A DNA stretch of 14,439 bases from an uncultured Eubacteriales bacterium (GTDB lineage Bacteria; Bacillota; Clostridia; Christensenellales; UBA1242): positions 1 through 14,439 of the forward strand of contig CARTDZ010000027.1 of assembly GCA_949067325.1 (NCBI GenBank). Reading direction: 5' to 3'. Under the pieces are notes generated by a model. That model was not told where the DNA came from and did not search any database. It was given only the letters and a program-made list of their open reading frames with translations. The position numbers and the translations under genes are program-made. Shown here piece after piece: positions 1 through 6,405 of this stretch; the first letter of the stretch is position 1; every line of letters starts with the position of its first letter.

Positions 1-96
1 TTAAAACTTTTTATTCTTTTTTCAGCTTTCCGCGATACTCCCAGCCCCGTTGTGGGCGACAAGACAATTTTTAAGCCTTACTTTGAAATTTGAATA
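1..96. other. Left-edge sequence with no assignable gene
   Basis: The stretch before the first promoter holds a short island (about 30-65) that is richer in G+C than its surroundings, with CCCA/TGGG arms. Both strands have short open frames running off the left edge or lacking a start codon. None has a ribosome binding site or a recognisable protein. It may be the tail of a locus that lies outside the window. Confidence 0.3.
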
Positions 97-125
97 TTGA
101 CAAAACTTCTTTTATATGATAAAAT
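97..125 (+). promoter_or_regulatory. Sigma-A-type promoter of the two-gene unknown operon
   Basis: A TTGACA -35 box (97-102) and a TAAAAT -10 box (120-125) are separated by exactly 17 bases. The predicted transcription start is near 132, about 15 bases before the ATG at 147. That leaves a very short leader holding only the GGAGG ribosome binding site. Confidence 0.8.
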
Positions 126-146
126 TTGAAATAAATGGAGGTTTTT

Positions 147-665
147 ATGGTTAGAAAATGTCATTCAAAACGCATTGCAATGGCAACTGCGAAAAAATGT
201 TTTACTTATGAGGGACATGAAACTGTCAAGGCAAAACTTAACGGAAAGGAAACGACAATTTCGTATGACATATATAGGAAGCCAAATGGCGAAACTGCGA
301 GAAAGAATATTAAATTGCATTCTGATAATCAAAAAATTTTTTGTCAGATGAAAAATCTTGAGGCGAGAATACAAGCTGTAAAAATTGCATTGTCAAAGCT
401 TAAAGAGTTTTCTACAACATCAGAACGTGGAGATGATTATTTAAGGCAATTAAACTATGCTGTAGTTAAATTCAGAGAAGAAGCACAAAAGAAGAAAAAC
501 AACTGGTCTGATTTGGAAGTTGCCTTGACACTCAAAGAATGTGAAAATGAAATTTTTTCTGAATTTTCAGAGACTTATACTCACGAGCTAAGCGCTTGGA
601 TAGAAGATGTGTTTTATAATAACGAATTGTGCGGGGGGGGATTTTTCAACCTCAGCCCGAACTAG
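147..665 (+). CDS. Unknown protein, first of a paralogous pair, with a G8 tract at its end
   Basis: This 172-aa protein is not recognised. The ATG at 147 is chosen because GGAGG lies at 137-141, five bases upstream; the in-frame ATG at 135 overlaps that site and is unlikely. The protein looks soluble, with no signal peptide or membrane segment. The first ~60 residues are basic; the rest is charged and probably helical. Residues ~69-158 align with residues ~38-127 of the next gene, including the shared motif RG-x-DY-x2-QLNY (residues 94-104 here), so the two are paralogues. The last 11 residues (CGGGFFNLSPN) have no counterpart in the paralogue and are encoded by a run of eight G. One extra G would change the tail and move the stop to 671-673, just before the next ribosome binding site. 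First gene of a two-gene operon. Function unknown. Confidence 0.75.
   Translation: MVRKCHSKRIAMATAKKCFTYEGHETVKAKLNGKETTISYDIYRKPNGETARKNIKLHSDNQKIFCQMKNLEARIQAVKIALSKLKEFSTTSERGDDYLRQLNYAVVKFREEAQKKKNNWSDLEVALTLKECENEIFSEFSETYTHELSAWIEDVFYNNELCGGGFFNLSPN
623..655 (+). repeat. G-tract dispersed repeat, copy 1 (G8)
   Basis: The order here is CGAATTGTGC, then G8 (633-640), then ATTTTTCAACCTCAG. A second copy at 14001-14032 matches with two substitutions, a two-T difference and one G fewer or more. Up to the G tract both copies are read in the same codon phase (E-L/F-C-G-G-G). Confidence 0.6.
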
Positions 666-689
666 AAGTTTAGGAGAGGAGGAGCAAAT

Positions 690-1088
690 ATGTCATTTTA
701 TAAAAAAAATCGCTTTGGCCGTTATGGCATAGCTGAAAACATAAGAGGAGAATGGTATTATGGCAAAAATTCCGCAAATTCTGGATACAATACGAAAAGC
801 AAGACCATTGAACAAAGATATTCCTCTATTGAAAAAACTCTAAAAAACTTGCTTGATTCTGGCACGCATGGTGATCGCGGCTTCGACTATGTATTGCAGT
901 TAAATTATCAAATAGATAAATACATTTCACAGGCACAAAAGCTCAATGTCTCTAGAGAAACTATTAAATATAATGTAGACACACTTTTTGATGAACATCA
1001 GGCAAGCCCATTGCTTGAAGAGTTTAAGGAGTATCTGCCAGCTTATCACAATTTTGTTAATGAGCTTTCAGTACAAAATGGAATTTAA
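690..1088 (+). CDS. Unknown protein, second of a paralogous pair
   Basis: This 132-aa protein of unknown function starts at an ATG five bases after a strong AGGAGGAG site, 24 bases after the preceding stop, so the two genes are co-transcribed. Its body (~38-127) resembles the upstream protein (~69-158): K-x-I/L-E-x-R near the start, an L-x2-L helix, RG-x-DY-x2-QLNY (residues 63-73 here), and an acidic/aromatic C-terminal helix ending in NEL. The N-terminal ~37 residues differ; they are rich in Tyr, Gly, Asn and Lys. No signal peptide, membrane segment or catalytic motif is visible. The protein ends six residues after NEL, where the paralogue carries its G-tract tail. A terminator starts at its stop codon. 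The pair may act as partners, for example as a heteromer, but that is inference only. Confidence 0.75.
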   Translation: MSFYKKNRFGRYGIAENIRGEWYYGKNSANSGYNTKSKTIEQRYSSIEKTLKNLLDSGTHGDRGFDYVLQLNYQIDKYISQAQKLNVSRETIKYNVDTLFDEHQASPLLEEFKEYLPAYHNFVNELSVQNGI

Positions 1089-1117
1089 AAAGAAGGCCTC
1101 GCTCCTTCTTTTTTTTA
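1087..1117 (+). terminator. Rho-independent terminator of the paralogue operon
   Basis: The stem is AAAAAGAAGG (1087-1096) paired with CCTTCTTTTT, with a 7-base loop, followed by an uninterrupted T run. It begins at the stop codon of the second paralogue. Confidence 0.85.
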
Positions 1118-1137
1118 TTGCCAAAATATTGAGTTAT

Positions 1138-1166
1138 AAAAAAGCCCGCTTATTTTTGCGGGGCTT
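1138..1166 (-). terminator. Rho-independent terminator of the 49-aa gene
   Basis: Read on the - strand, AAGCCC(C)GC pairs with GCGGGCTT, with one bulged base, around an A-rich loop. T6 follows at 1143-1138. It lies four bases after the stop of the small gene at 1170 and ends that transcript convergently with the + strand operon. Confidence 0.8.
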
Positions 1167-1169
1167 ATG

Positions 1170-1319
1170 TTAGCGAATTATTTCGTAGTCAGCTTCTTTT
1201 TGTTTTGACTGCATATCAACGCCAATTGTCTTTTTTAAGTTGTATCTTGCGTTTTCACCATTGAACATTGTACAGCCTTTGAAGTCACTTATGCTTACTT
1301 TATATGCTGTTTTAACCAT
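1170..1319 (-). CDS. Small unknown protein (49 aa)
   Basis: A compact gene with a complete expression cassette. A near-consensus promoter lies 27 bases upstream, GGAGG lies eight bases before the ATG at 1319, and a terminator follows directly after the stop. A longer in-frame start at 1355 exists but would precede the ribosome binding site and lie upstream of the predicted transcription start, so it is rejected. The protein begins MVKTAYKVSISDFKGC, has one Cys, a beta-like N-terminal half and a charged C-terminal half (about residues 28-49) ending EIIR. It has no signal peptide or membrane segment. The family is not recognised. Its own promoter separates it from argS just upstream, although no terminator is visible between them and read-through from argS is possible. 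Confidence 0.7.
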   Translation of the reverse strand: MVKTAYKVSISDFKGCTMFNGENARYNLKKTIGVDMQSKQKEADYEIIR

Positions 1320-1345
1320 GTAAATTACCTCCGTTTCTTGGCTAT

Positions 1346-1374
1346 ATAATAACACAAAAATATTGTTTGGTCAA
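1346..1374 (-). promoter_or_regulatory. Promoter of the 49-aa gene
   Basis: On the - strand TTGACC (1374-1369), a 17-base spacer and TATTAT (1351-1346) form a near-consensus sigma-A promoter. Its -35 box starts 19 bases downstream of the argS stop codon. Confidence 0.75.
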
Positions 1375-1392
1375 TACCTTTTTTAAATTTTT

Positions 1393-3150
1393 TTACATTT
1401 TTTTAGGAACGTCAATTGCAAGCACATTCAGCGCGAGAGCAAGTTCTTTTTTCACAAGATTGAGAAGTGAGATATAACTTTTTCGTTTGTCTTGGTCTTG
1501 CTCACTCAAAACGCGATGATTGTTGTAAAAAGTTGAAAAAGCTGCGGCCAGATCATAAGTTGCAAGGCAAAGGCCATTTAGGCTTTTGTCTTTGTAACAG
1601 GTCTCATATGAAGACTGAAGTTTGAAAATTGCTTTTATTATATTTCGTTCATCTTCAGAACACATCTTTATTTTTCCACCCTCTTCATCAGCTTTGTTTA
1701 GCACAGAATTGATACGTACGGCTGTATATTGCAGATATGGGCCAGTTTTACCCTCAAAGGCGAGAAATTTGTCGAGATCAAACACATAATCTTTTGATAT
1801 ATTGTTTGACAGATCACCAAACTTCATTGCCGCCACCCCAATTTGAAGAGCCAGCTCACGATCAAATTCTACACCATTTGATTTGAGTTTTTCGCTAGCT
1901 TTTTCAATCAAGAGGTTGATGATATCTTCAAGCTTGATCGTGTCGCCTGAACGTGTCTTAAAAGGTTTGCCATCACTACCGTTTATCGTGCCATAACCTA
2001 TATGAACAAGCTCCTGCCCTTTTGGTGAAATGCCTGCTTTTTTGCACACTCTAAACACTTGCGTAAAATGAAGGTCTTGCCTGCCATCAACAATGTATTC
2101 AATCCTGTCAGGCTTGTCCGCAAGGTTTCTCATCAAAATTGTAGCGATGTCAGTTGTGGCATAAAGCACTGCCCCGTTCTGCTTTTTTATAAGCGCTGGA
2201 GGCATAGGATTTTTGTAGCGTTGGATCTCACCTTCCTTTTTTGGCAAAGGAATATTCTCGCCTTCCTCCGCAACATCGACGACCAAAGCGCCATTGCTCA
2301 AATAGCAAAGATTTTGCCCTTCTATAATTTCTATAGCCTTGTCAATGTAATCAGCAGCGTCACTTTCGCCATACCAATAATCAAAATTTGCGCCAAGCTC
2401 GCTGTAATGTTTTTTTATCTGCACTACCGACACTTCGCGAATCTTTTTGTAAATTGAAAAATAAGGCTCTTCTTTATTTTGAATTTTGAGCGTCCACTCT
2501 TCAGCTTTTGCGTTGAACTCTTCATCAACTTTTTTGCGAGAGCTAGCTTTTGGATAAGCTTCGTTAAGCATTTCAAGCGTTATTTTTGGCTCTTCTCCTA
2601 TTCCATCAAAATAAAAGTCAAGCTTTCCATCTTCAAAAAGTTGAAGTTCCGTCAACCCCATCTGCAAACCCCAGTCGCCAAGGTGAACATCTGAAATCAC
2701 CTCGTCGCCCATAAATTTGTAGAGACGTTTCAAGCTTTCGCCAGTGATAGGCGAACGCAAATGCCCTATATGCAAGGCTTTTGCAACATTTGCTCCGCCA
2801 TAATCAAGCAACACCTTCTCGCTCTTTTGATGTTTGTCAACACCGCCACGTTCATCAGCCAAGTAAAAGTTTGCTTCTTCCTCAAGCGCCTTGTCAGTAA
2901 GAATTATATTTATAAATGCAGGTTTTGCAACTGAAAAAACAAAGCGGTCGTTTTTCTCAATATTCTCAACAATCATTGTCGCAATTTCAAAAGGATTTTT
3001 GCCCAATGTTTTTGCAAGAGCAAAACAACTATTACACTGAAAATCACAAACTTGTGGCAAAGACGAAAAAGATATGGATAGCTTCTGCTCGCCAAATCCG
3101 CATCTTTTCGCACTTTGATTCAAAAATTTTTCTATTTTTTCTTTTATCAT
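1393..3150 (-). CDS. argS: Arginyl-tRNA synthetase
   Basis: Class I aminoacyl-tRNA synthetase that charges tRNA(Arg) with arginine in the cytoplasm. The 585-aa length is normal. Visible landmarks are an N-terminal additional domain (~1-105), the HIGH signature at 127-130 within ANVAKALHIGHLRS, the YIVDGRQDLHF segment at 352-362, and the second active-site loop GKPFKTRSG (~394-402), which replaces a canonical KMSKS as in many ArgRS. The C-terminal helical anticodon-binding domain begins near 460 with EGKTGPYLQYTAVRI. The ATG at 3150 has AGGA about seven bases upstream. It is the last gene of the - strand housekeeping run, 49 bases after recR. No terminator is evident at its end; the promoter of the small downstream gene begins almost at once. 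Confidence 0.97.
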   Translation of the reverse strand: MIKEKIEKFLNQSAKRCGFGEQKLSISFSSLPQVCDFQCNSCFALAKTLGKNPFEIATMIVENIEKNDRFVFSVAKPAFINIILTDKALEEEANFYLADERGGVDKHQKSEKVLLDYGGANVAKALHIGHLRSPITGESLKRLYKFMGDEVISDVHLGDWGLQMGLTELQLFEDGKLDFYFDGIGEEPKITLEMLNEAYPKASSRKKVDEEFNAKAEEWTLKIQNKEEPYFSIYKKIREVSVVQIKKHYSELGANFDYWYGESDAADYIDKAIEIIEGQNLCYLSNGALVVDVAEEGENIPLPKKEGEIQRYKNPMPPALIKKQNGAVLYATTDIATILMRNLADKPDRIEYIVDGRQDLHFTQVFRVCKKAGISPKGQELVHIGYGTINGSDGKPFKTRSGDTIKLEDIINLLIEKASEKLKSNGVEFDRELALQIGVAAMKFGDLSNNISKDYVFDLDKFLAFEGKTGPYLQYTAVRINSVLNKADEEGGKIKMCSEDERNIIKAIFKLQSSYETCYKDKSLNGLCLATYDLAAAFSTFYNNHRVLSEQDQDKRKSYISLLNLVKKELALALNVLAIDVPKKM

Positions 3151-3199
3151 ATTTATCCTAAAATTTTTTCAAGCTGTTAAAGTATTTGTTAAAAACGCC

Positions 3200-3790
3200 T
3201 TAATCTATAGTTCGCCTTGCTTCCAACGCTCGCGACAATGTCACCTCATCTGCATATTCAAGATCGCTTCCCATGGCAACACCTTGGGCAAGTCTTGTCA
3301 CTTTCACTCCAAGCGGCTTCAACAATTTTGCTATATACATTGCAGTTGCGTCACCTTCAACATCAGGATTTGTCGCCATAATGACTTCCTCAACTTTACC
3401 ATTGCTTATTCGCGACAAAAGTTCCTTGATTTTTATGTCATCTGGGCCTTTGTTGTTGAGTGGACTTATAGTTCCAAAGAGGACATGGTAAACACCATTG
3501 TAATTTTTTACCTTTTCCATTGAGATCACATCTTTTGGCTCTTTTACTACGCAAATAGTTTTATGGTCGCGACGTGAACATATACTGCAAACCTCTTTGT
3601 CAGTAAAGTTGCCACAAACCTTGCAAAAACCAATTTTGGCTTTCGCTTCACTTATAGCCTCGCAAAAGTTTTTTGCACGATCGCTGCTGCCTTCTATGAT
3701 AGAATACGCATATCGTTGTGCGTTTTTGTAGCCGACACCAGGAAGCGTTCTAAACATCTCAATAAGTCTTTCTATCTTTTCTTCTTGCAT
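3200..3790 (-). CDS. recR: Recombination mediator protein RecR
   Basis: RecR acts with RecO (and RecF) to load RecA onto SSB-coated DNA during gap and break repair. The 196-aa form fits the family length. Visible features are the helix-hairpin-helix [11 protein letters not shown] (~16-26), a four-Cys zinc site (C56, C59, C68, C71) and a TOPRIM domain (~79-160) with the acidic residues of VVKEPKDV and [10 protein letters not shown]. The ATG at 3790 is chosen over the in-frame ATG at 3856. It gives the usual RecR N-terminus, starts one base after the ybaB stop, and has AGGA eight bases upstream inside ybaB. The longer frame would run ~22 codons into ybaB. The tight ybaB-recR spacing suggests translational coupling. 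Confidence 0.96.
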   Translation of the reverse strand: MQEEKIERLIEMFRTLPGVGYKNAQRYAYSIIEGSSDRAKNFCEAISEAKAKIGFCKVCGNFTDKEVCSICSRRDHKTICVVKEPKDVISMEKVKNYNGVYHVLFGTISPLNNKGPDDIKIKELLSRISNGKVEEVIMATNPDVEGDATAMYIAKLLKPLGVKVTRLAQGVAMGSDLEYADEVTLSRALEARRTID

Positions 3791-3791
3791 T

Positions 3792-4115
3792 TTACATTCC
3801 TGGAACTTGAGGCACATTCGCCTTTTCAGCGCGGTTAATTTGACCAATCGCGTCATTCACAGCAGAAATCACAAGGTCTTCAAGCATTTCCACGTCGTCT
3901 GGATCAACTACTTCAGGTTTGATTTTGACTGACTTGAGCGTCTTGTCGCCTTTCATGACAACCTCAACCATTCCGCCGCCTACTGAAGAAGAGAACTCTG
4001 AATTTTCAAGTTCTTCTTTTGCCCTCATCATCTCTTCTTGCATTTTTTGTGCTTGACGCATAAGTGCTTGCATATTGCCGCCACCAAATCCGCCGCCAAA
4101 TCCGTTAAATCCCAT
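3792..4115 (-). CDS. ybaB: YbaB/EbfC-family nucleoid-associated protein
   Basis: A small DNA-binding protein that typically dimerises, binds the nucleoid and is encoded between dnaX and recR. The 107-aa protein starts with a Gly/Phe-rich stretch ([13 protein letters not shown]), followed by the family's [20 protein letters not shown] helix and the [13 protein letters not shown] strand region, then a C-terminal helix (~75-97) that ends near NRAEK. The ATG at 4115 follows GGAGG by five bases; an in-frame ATG at 4127 lies upstream of that site and is rejected. Its first 11 bases overlap the end of the upstream tau-like frame, and its ribosome binding site sits inside that frame, so the two are probably translationally coupled. 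Confidence 0.93.
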   Translation of the reverse strand: MGFNGFGGGFGGGNMQALMRQAQKMQEEMMRAKEELENSEFSSSVGGGMVEVVMKGDKTLKSVKIKPEVVDPDDVEMLEDLVISAVNDAIGQINRAEKANVPQVPGM

Positions 4116-4452
4116 TTTTACCTCCATTTATGGTCAGATAATCTCCAACCAAACCTTTTAATTTTTTTATATCCTCTTCTGCAGGGTCGATTTCTTTCTT
4201 TAAGACCTCAATTTTTAGGTTTAAATCAAGCCCTTGCCAGCGCATTGCCGACTCTATTTCTCGACGCCCCTCACGCAAGAGGTCAACCAGCATACTTTCT
4301 TGAACTTTCACTACTAGATTTCCGCTTTCAATTTCAACATTTGTTATGTCCCCGCAAGCAACGTGCAGAGCGACCATTTTTCGCTCTTTTAGGTAAAGCA
4401 CAACCTTGCCCCAAACAGTCTTGGCTGAAACCGCAACATTGCTAGCCGTCAT
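4105..4452 (-). CDS. Tau-like C-terminal domain of DnaX, in the -1 frame of dnaX
   Basis: This 115-codon frame begins at an ATG three bases after the dnaX stop, but no Shine-Dalgarno sequence precedes it, only the A9 run. The protein has a region (~12-85: VWGKVVLYLKERKMVALHV, then VEIESGNLVVKV and a long helix) resembling the small C-terminal domain of Firmicute DnaX tau subunits, which follows the clamp-loader domains. The frame is open upstream through the A9 run and sits exactly one base back from dnaX. A -1 ribosomal slip, or one extra A in the mRNA, would join it to dnaX as a 487-aa tau. The alternatives are independent translation coupled to the dnaX stop, or a homopolymer sequencing error that split one gene. 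The family match is by eye and moderate. Confidence 0.65.
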   Translation of the reverse strand: MTASNVAVSAKTVWGKVVLYLKERKMVALHVACGDITNVEIESGNLVVKVQESMLVDLLREGRREIESAMRWQGLDLNLKIEVLKKEIDPAEEDIKKLKGLVGDYLTINGGKNGI

Positions 4453-4454
4453 TT

Positions 4455-5567
4455 TCAGTTTTTTTTTACGTCTTCGCTGCTGCCACCAAGCATAGCGGTA
4501 AGTGAAAGAGCTTCCAACAAAAGTCTTGGCGACAAGGTGTATCTAAGCTCATTTTCAGCGCCTGCAAAAATTTGCAGATATGATATAAGTTTTTTCTCGT
4601 CAGTTTTTTGAGCTTGAACTTTGCATCTTTCAAGCACCTCTTCTGGCAAAGCCAAAATATCATTCGGTTTTTGGCAAGTTGAACAAACAAGCAAGTTTCT
4701 TGCGTGCTTTGAAAGCTCTTTTACAAACACCGACATATTTTTGCCACTTTTATCAAGACCGTCAATGAAGGATAACAAATCTCCTATCTCGCGGTCGAGC
4801 AGAAGGTCATAAAACTTAAGAAGAAGATCATAATCAGTTGTGCCTAAAACTTTTTGCACATCAGCTTTTGTGACCTTGTTGCCAGAATAAGCAACTATAC
4901 AATCAGCAACTGACAAAGTATCACGCACACTGCCTTCGCCGCTTGCCGCGATTGCACGAAGGGCATCACGTTCATATTCAATACCCTCTTCTGTGAAGAT
5001 GTCAGCCAAAAGTTTTGTAAGTTCGTCAACTGACAAAAGCCTGAAGTCAAATCTTATACATCTTGAAAGAATGGTCGCTGGAAGTTTATGCACTTCAGTT
5101 GTGGCGAGGATAAATATTACGTGACTAGGTGGTTCTTCAAGCGTTTTCAAAAGCGCATTGAAAGCCGAGTCTGTCAGCATATGGACTTCGTCGATAATAT
5201 AAACCTTGTATTTTGCGCCTACTGGCATAAATTTGACTTTTTCGCGTATTTCACGTATGTCATCAACGCGATTGTTTGAAGCCGCGTCAATTTCAATGAT
5301 ATTTATATCGTTTTCTTTTTCAAGCCTTTTACAAGTTGCACATTCTCCGCAAGGAGAGCCATTTTTGTTGTTTTCGCAATTGACTGCTTTGGCAAATATT
5401 CTCGCAACGCTTGTTTTTCCTATTCCGCGTGAGCCTGTAAAAAGATAGGCGTGAGAAAGTTTGCCGCTGGCAATTTGATTTTCAATTGCGCGCGTAATAT
5501 GTTCCTGCCCTATAACCTCACCAAAAGTTTGCGGTCTATATTTTCTGTAAAGTGCTTGATGTTCCAT
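4455..5567 (-). CDS. dnaX: DNA polymerase III clamp-loader subunit gamma/tau (gamma-length product)
   Basis: ATPase of the clamp loader that opens and loads the beta sliding clamp at the replication fork. The 370-aa zero-frame product covers domains I-III only, the size of a gamma form. Visible motifs are Walker A GSRGIGKT (45-52), a zinc-binding set C64, C73, C76, C79, Walker B IIDEVHM (124-130), sensor 1 LATTE (154-158) and the SRC arginine finger (168-170), followed by a helical lid and a collar domain (~225-358). The ATG at 5567 has GGAG about seven bases upstream and a promoter ahead of it. The frame ends DVKKN then stop at an A9 run; the tau-like domain continues in the -1 frame. First gene of the unit dnaX, tau-like frame, ybaB, recR, argS. 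Confidence 0.96.
   Translation of the reverse strand: MEHQALYRKYRPQTFGEVIGQEHITRAIENQIASGKLSHAYLFTGSRGIGKTSVARIFAKAVNCENNKNGSPCGECATCKRLEKENDINIIEIDAASNNRVDDIREIREKVKFMPVGAKYKVYIIDEVHMLTDSAFNALLKTLEEPPSHVIFILATTEVHKLPATILSRCIRFDFRLLSVDELTKLLADIFTEEGIEYERDALRAIAASGEGSVRDTLSVADCIVAYSGNKVTKADVQKVLGTTDYDLLLKFYDLLLDREIGDLLSFIDGLDKSGKNMSVFVKELSKHARNLLVCSTCQKPNDILALPEEVLERCKVQAQKTDEKKLISYLQIFAGAENELRYTLSPRLLLEALSLTAMLGGSSEDVKKN
4458..4467 (-). promoter_or_regulatory. A9 slippery run at the end of dnaX
   Basis: On the coding strand nine A are followed by C, read in frame as GTA AAA AAA AAC TGA. This contains both A AAA AAA and A AAA AAC slip heptamers in the correct phase, directly followed by the stop. 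CTGAAA (4458-4453) can pair with TTTCAG (4430-4425) just downstream, a weak 6-bp stem. Comparable A-runs produce gamma and tau in known dnaX genes: translational slippage in E. coli and transcriptional slippage at A9 in Thermus thermophilus. Confidence 0.6.
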
Positions 5568-5585
5568 TCTTTCTCCTCAGCTTAA

Positions 5586-5614
5586 ATTATACACATTTCA
5601 TTAGCTTTTTGCAA
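5586..5614 (-). promoter_or_regulatory. Promoter of the dnaX-ybaB-recR unit
   Basis: On the - strand TTGCAA (5614-5609), a 17-base spacer and a perfect TATAAT (5591-5586) lie in the 73-base gap after tpiA. The predicted start is near 5579, about 12 bases before the dnaX ATG. This makes dnaX and its downstream genes independent of the glycolytic genes. Confidence 0.75.
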
Positions 5615-5640
5615 ACTTAATTTGTGTGTTTTGAAAAAGT

Positions 5641-6405
5641 CTACTTTTTTGCCCCAGCTTCGCAGACTGAAATAATGTAAATCAATGTGGCAACATCTAA
5701 ACAAGAGCCACCAACAAGCACGCCATCAAGACCTGCTACGCCAACTACTTGAGAGATGTTTTTTGCTGTTATGCTGCCGCCATAAAGCACACGAACTTCT
5801 GTGGCCGCCTTTTTTGAAAAAGCAGTCTCAATAGCCTTTCGCACAACCTTTATTCCTTCTTCTATCTCTTTGACTGAAGCAGTCTTTCCTGTGCCAATTG
5901 CCCAGACTGGCTCGTACGCTATTATAATATTTTCTAGCTCATTTTCATAAAGACCTTTGAGTGCCTCGTCAACTTGAGCCGTGATGGCAGCCTGCGACTT
6001 CATTGAATTTTTGTCTATCAAACTTTCGCCAACACACAAAACAACTTGGAGACGATTTTTTAATGCTATTTTTATTTTTTTGTTGATAGACTTGCCAGTT
6101 TCTTTAAATCTTGTTCGTCTTTCACTATGACCAACAATAACTCTTTGAACACCTATGTCTTTAAGCATTGCGCCGCTGACTTCACCAGTGAGCGAGCCGC
6201 ACTCCTCTTCGCTTATATTTTGAGCTGTGAGGCTGATATCGCTGCCGCTCAAAAGAAATTTGCCACTTTCAAGGCTAACAAAAGGCAAGGCTAGCGATAG
6301 GTCAACTTTGTCACTTTTGAACTTTGGAGCAAGAGCCATAACATATTTTTTAATTTCACTTGAAGTCAAGTTCATCTTAAAGTTTGCAACTACCAGTTTT
6401 TTCAT
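5641..6405 (-). CDS. tpiA: Triosephosphate isomerase
   Basis: Interconverts dihydroxyacetone phosphate and glyceraldehyde 3-phosphate in glycolysis; cytoplasmic dimer. The 254-aa length is normal. Catalytic residues are all visible: N8 and K10 in NFKMN, H93 in VGHSERR, and E165 in AYEPVWAIGTGKTA, which also contains the mobile loop 6. The phosphate-binding LYGGS and LVGGSCLD segments follow. The ATG at 6405 overlaps the pgk stop as ATGA, with AGGAG eight bases upstream, so translation is coupled to pgk. The mRNA ends near the stop in a short AT-only palindrome (AAAAAGT/ACTTTTT), too weak to call a terminator. Confidence 0.98.
   Translation of the reverse strand: MKKLVVANFKMNLTSSEIKKYVMALAPKFKSDKVDLSLALPFVSLESGKFLLSGSDISLTAQNISEEECGSLTGEVSGAMLKDIGVQRVIVGHSERRTRFKETGKSINKKIKIALKNRLQVVLCVGESLIDKNSMKSQAAITAQVDEALKGLYENELENIIIAYEPVWAIGTGKTASVKEIEEGIKVVRKAIETAFSKKAATEVRVLYGGSITAKNISQVVGVAGLDGVLVGGSCLDVATLIYIISVCEAGAKK

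Noticed and set aside
135..146. Upstream in-frame ATG at 135 as start of the first gene
   Set aside because: It overlaps the GGAGG ribosome binding site of the ATG at 147 and lies only about three bases from the predicted transcription start.
3791..3856. Longer RecR start at 3856
   Set aside because: It would run 22 codons inside ybaB, gives a non-family N-terminus, and the ATG at 3790 has a good ribosome binding site and the usual RecR beginning.
4466..4690. 74-codon - strand frame inside dnaX
   Set aside because: It is the +1 shadow frame of dnaX, with no ribosome binding site and no sensible domain. It is not the frame that joins the tau-like extension.
5634..5650. AAAAAGT/ACTTTTT palindrome at the tpiA stop as a terminator
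   Set aside because: The stem is nearly all A-T and overlaps the stop codon; it is too weak to call.
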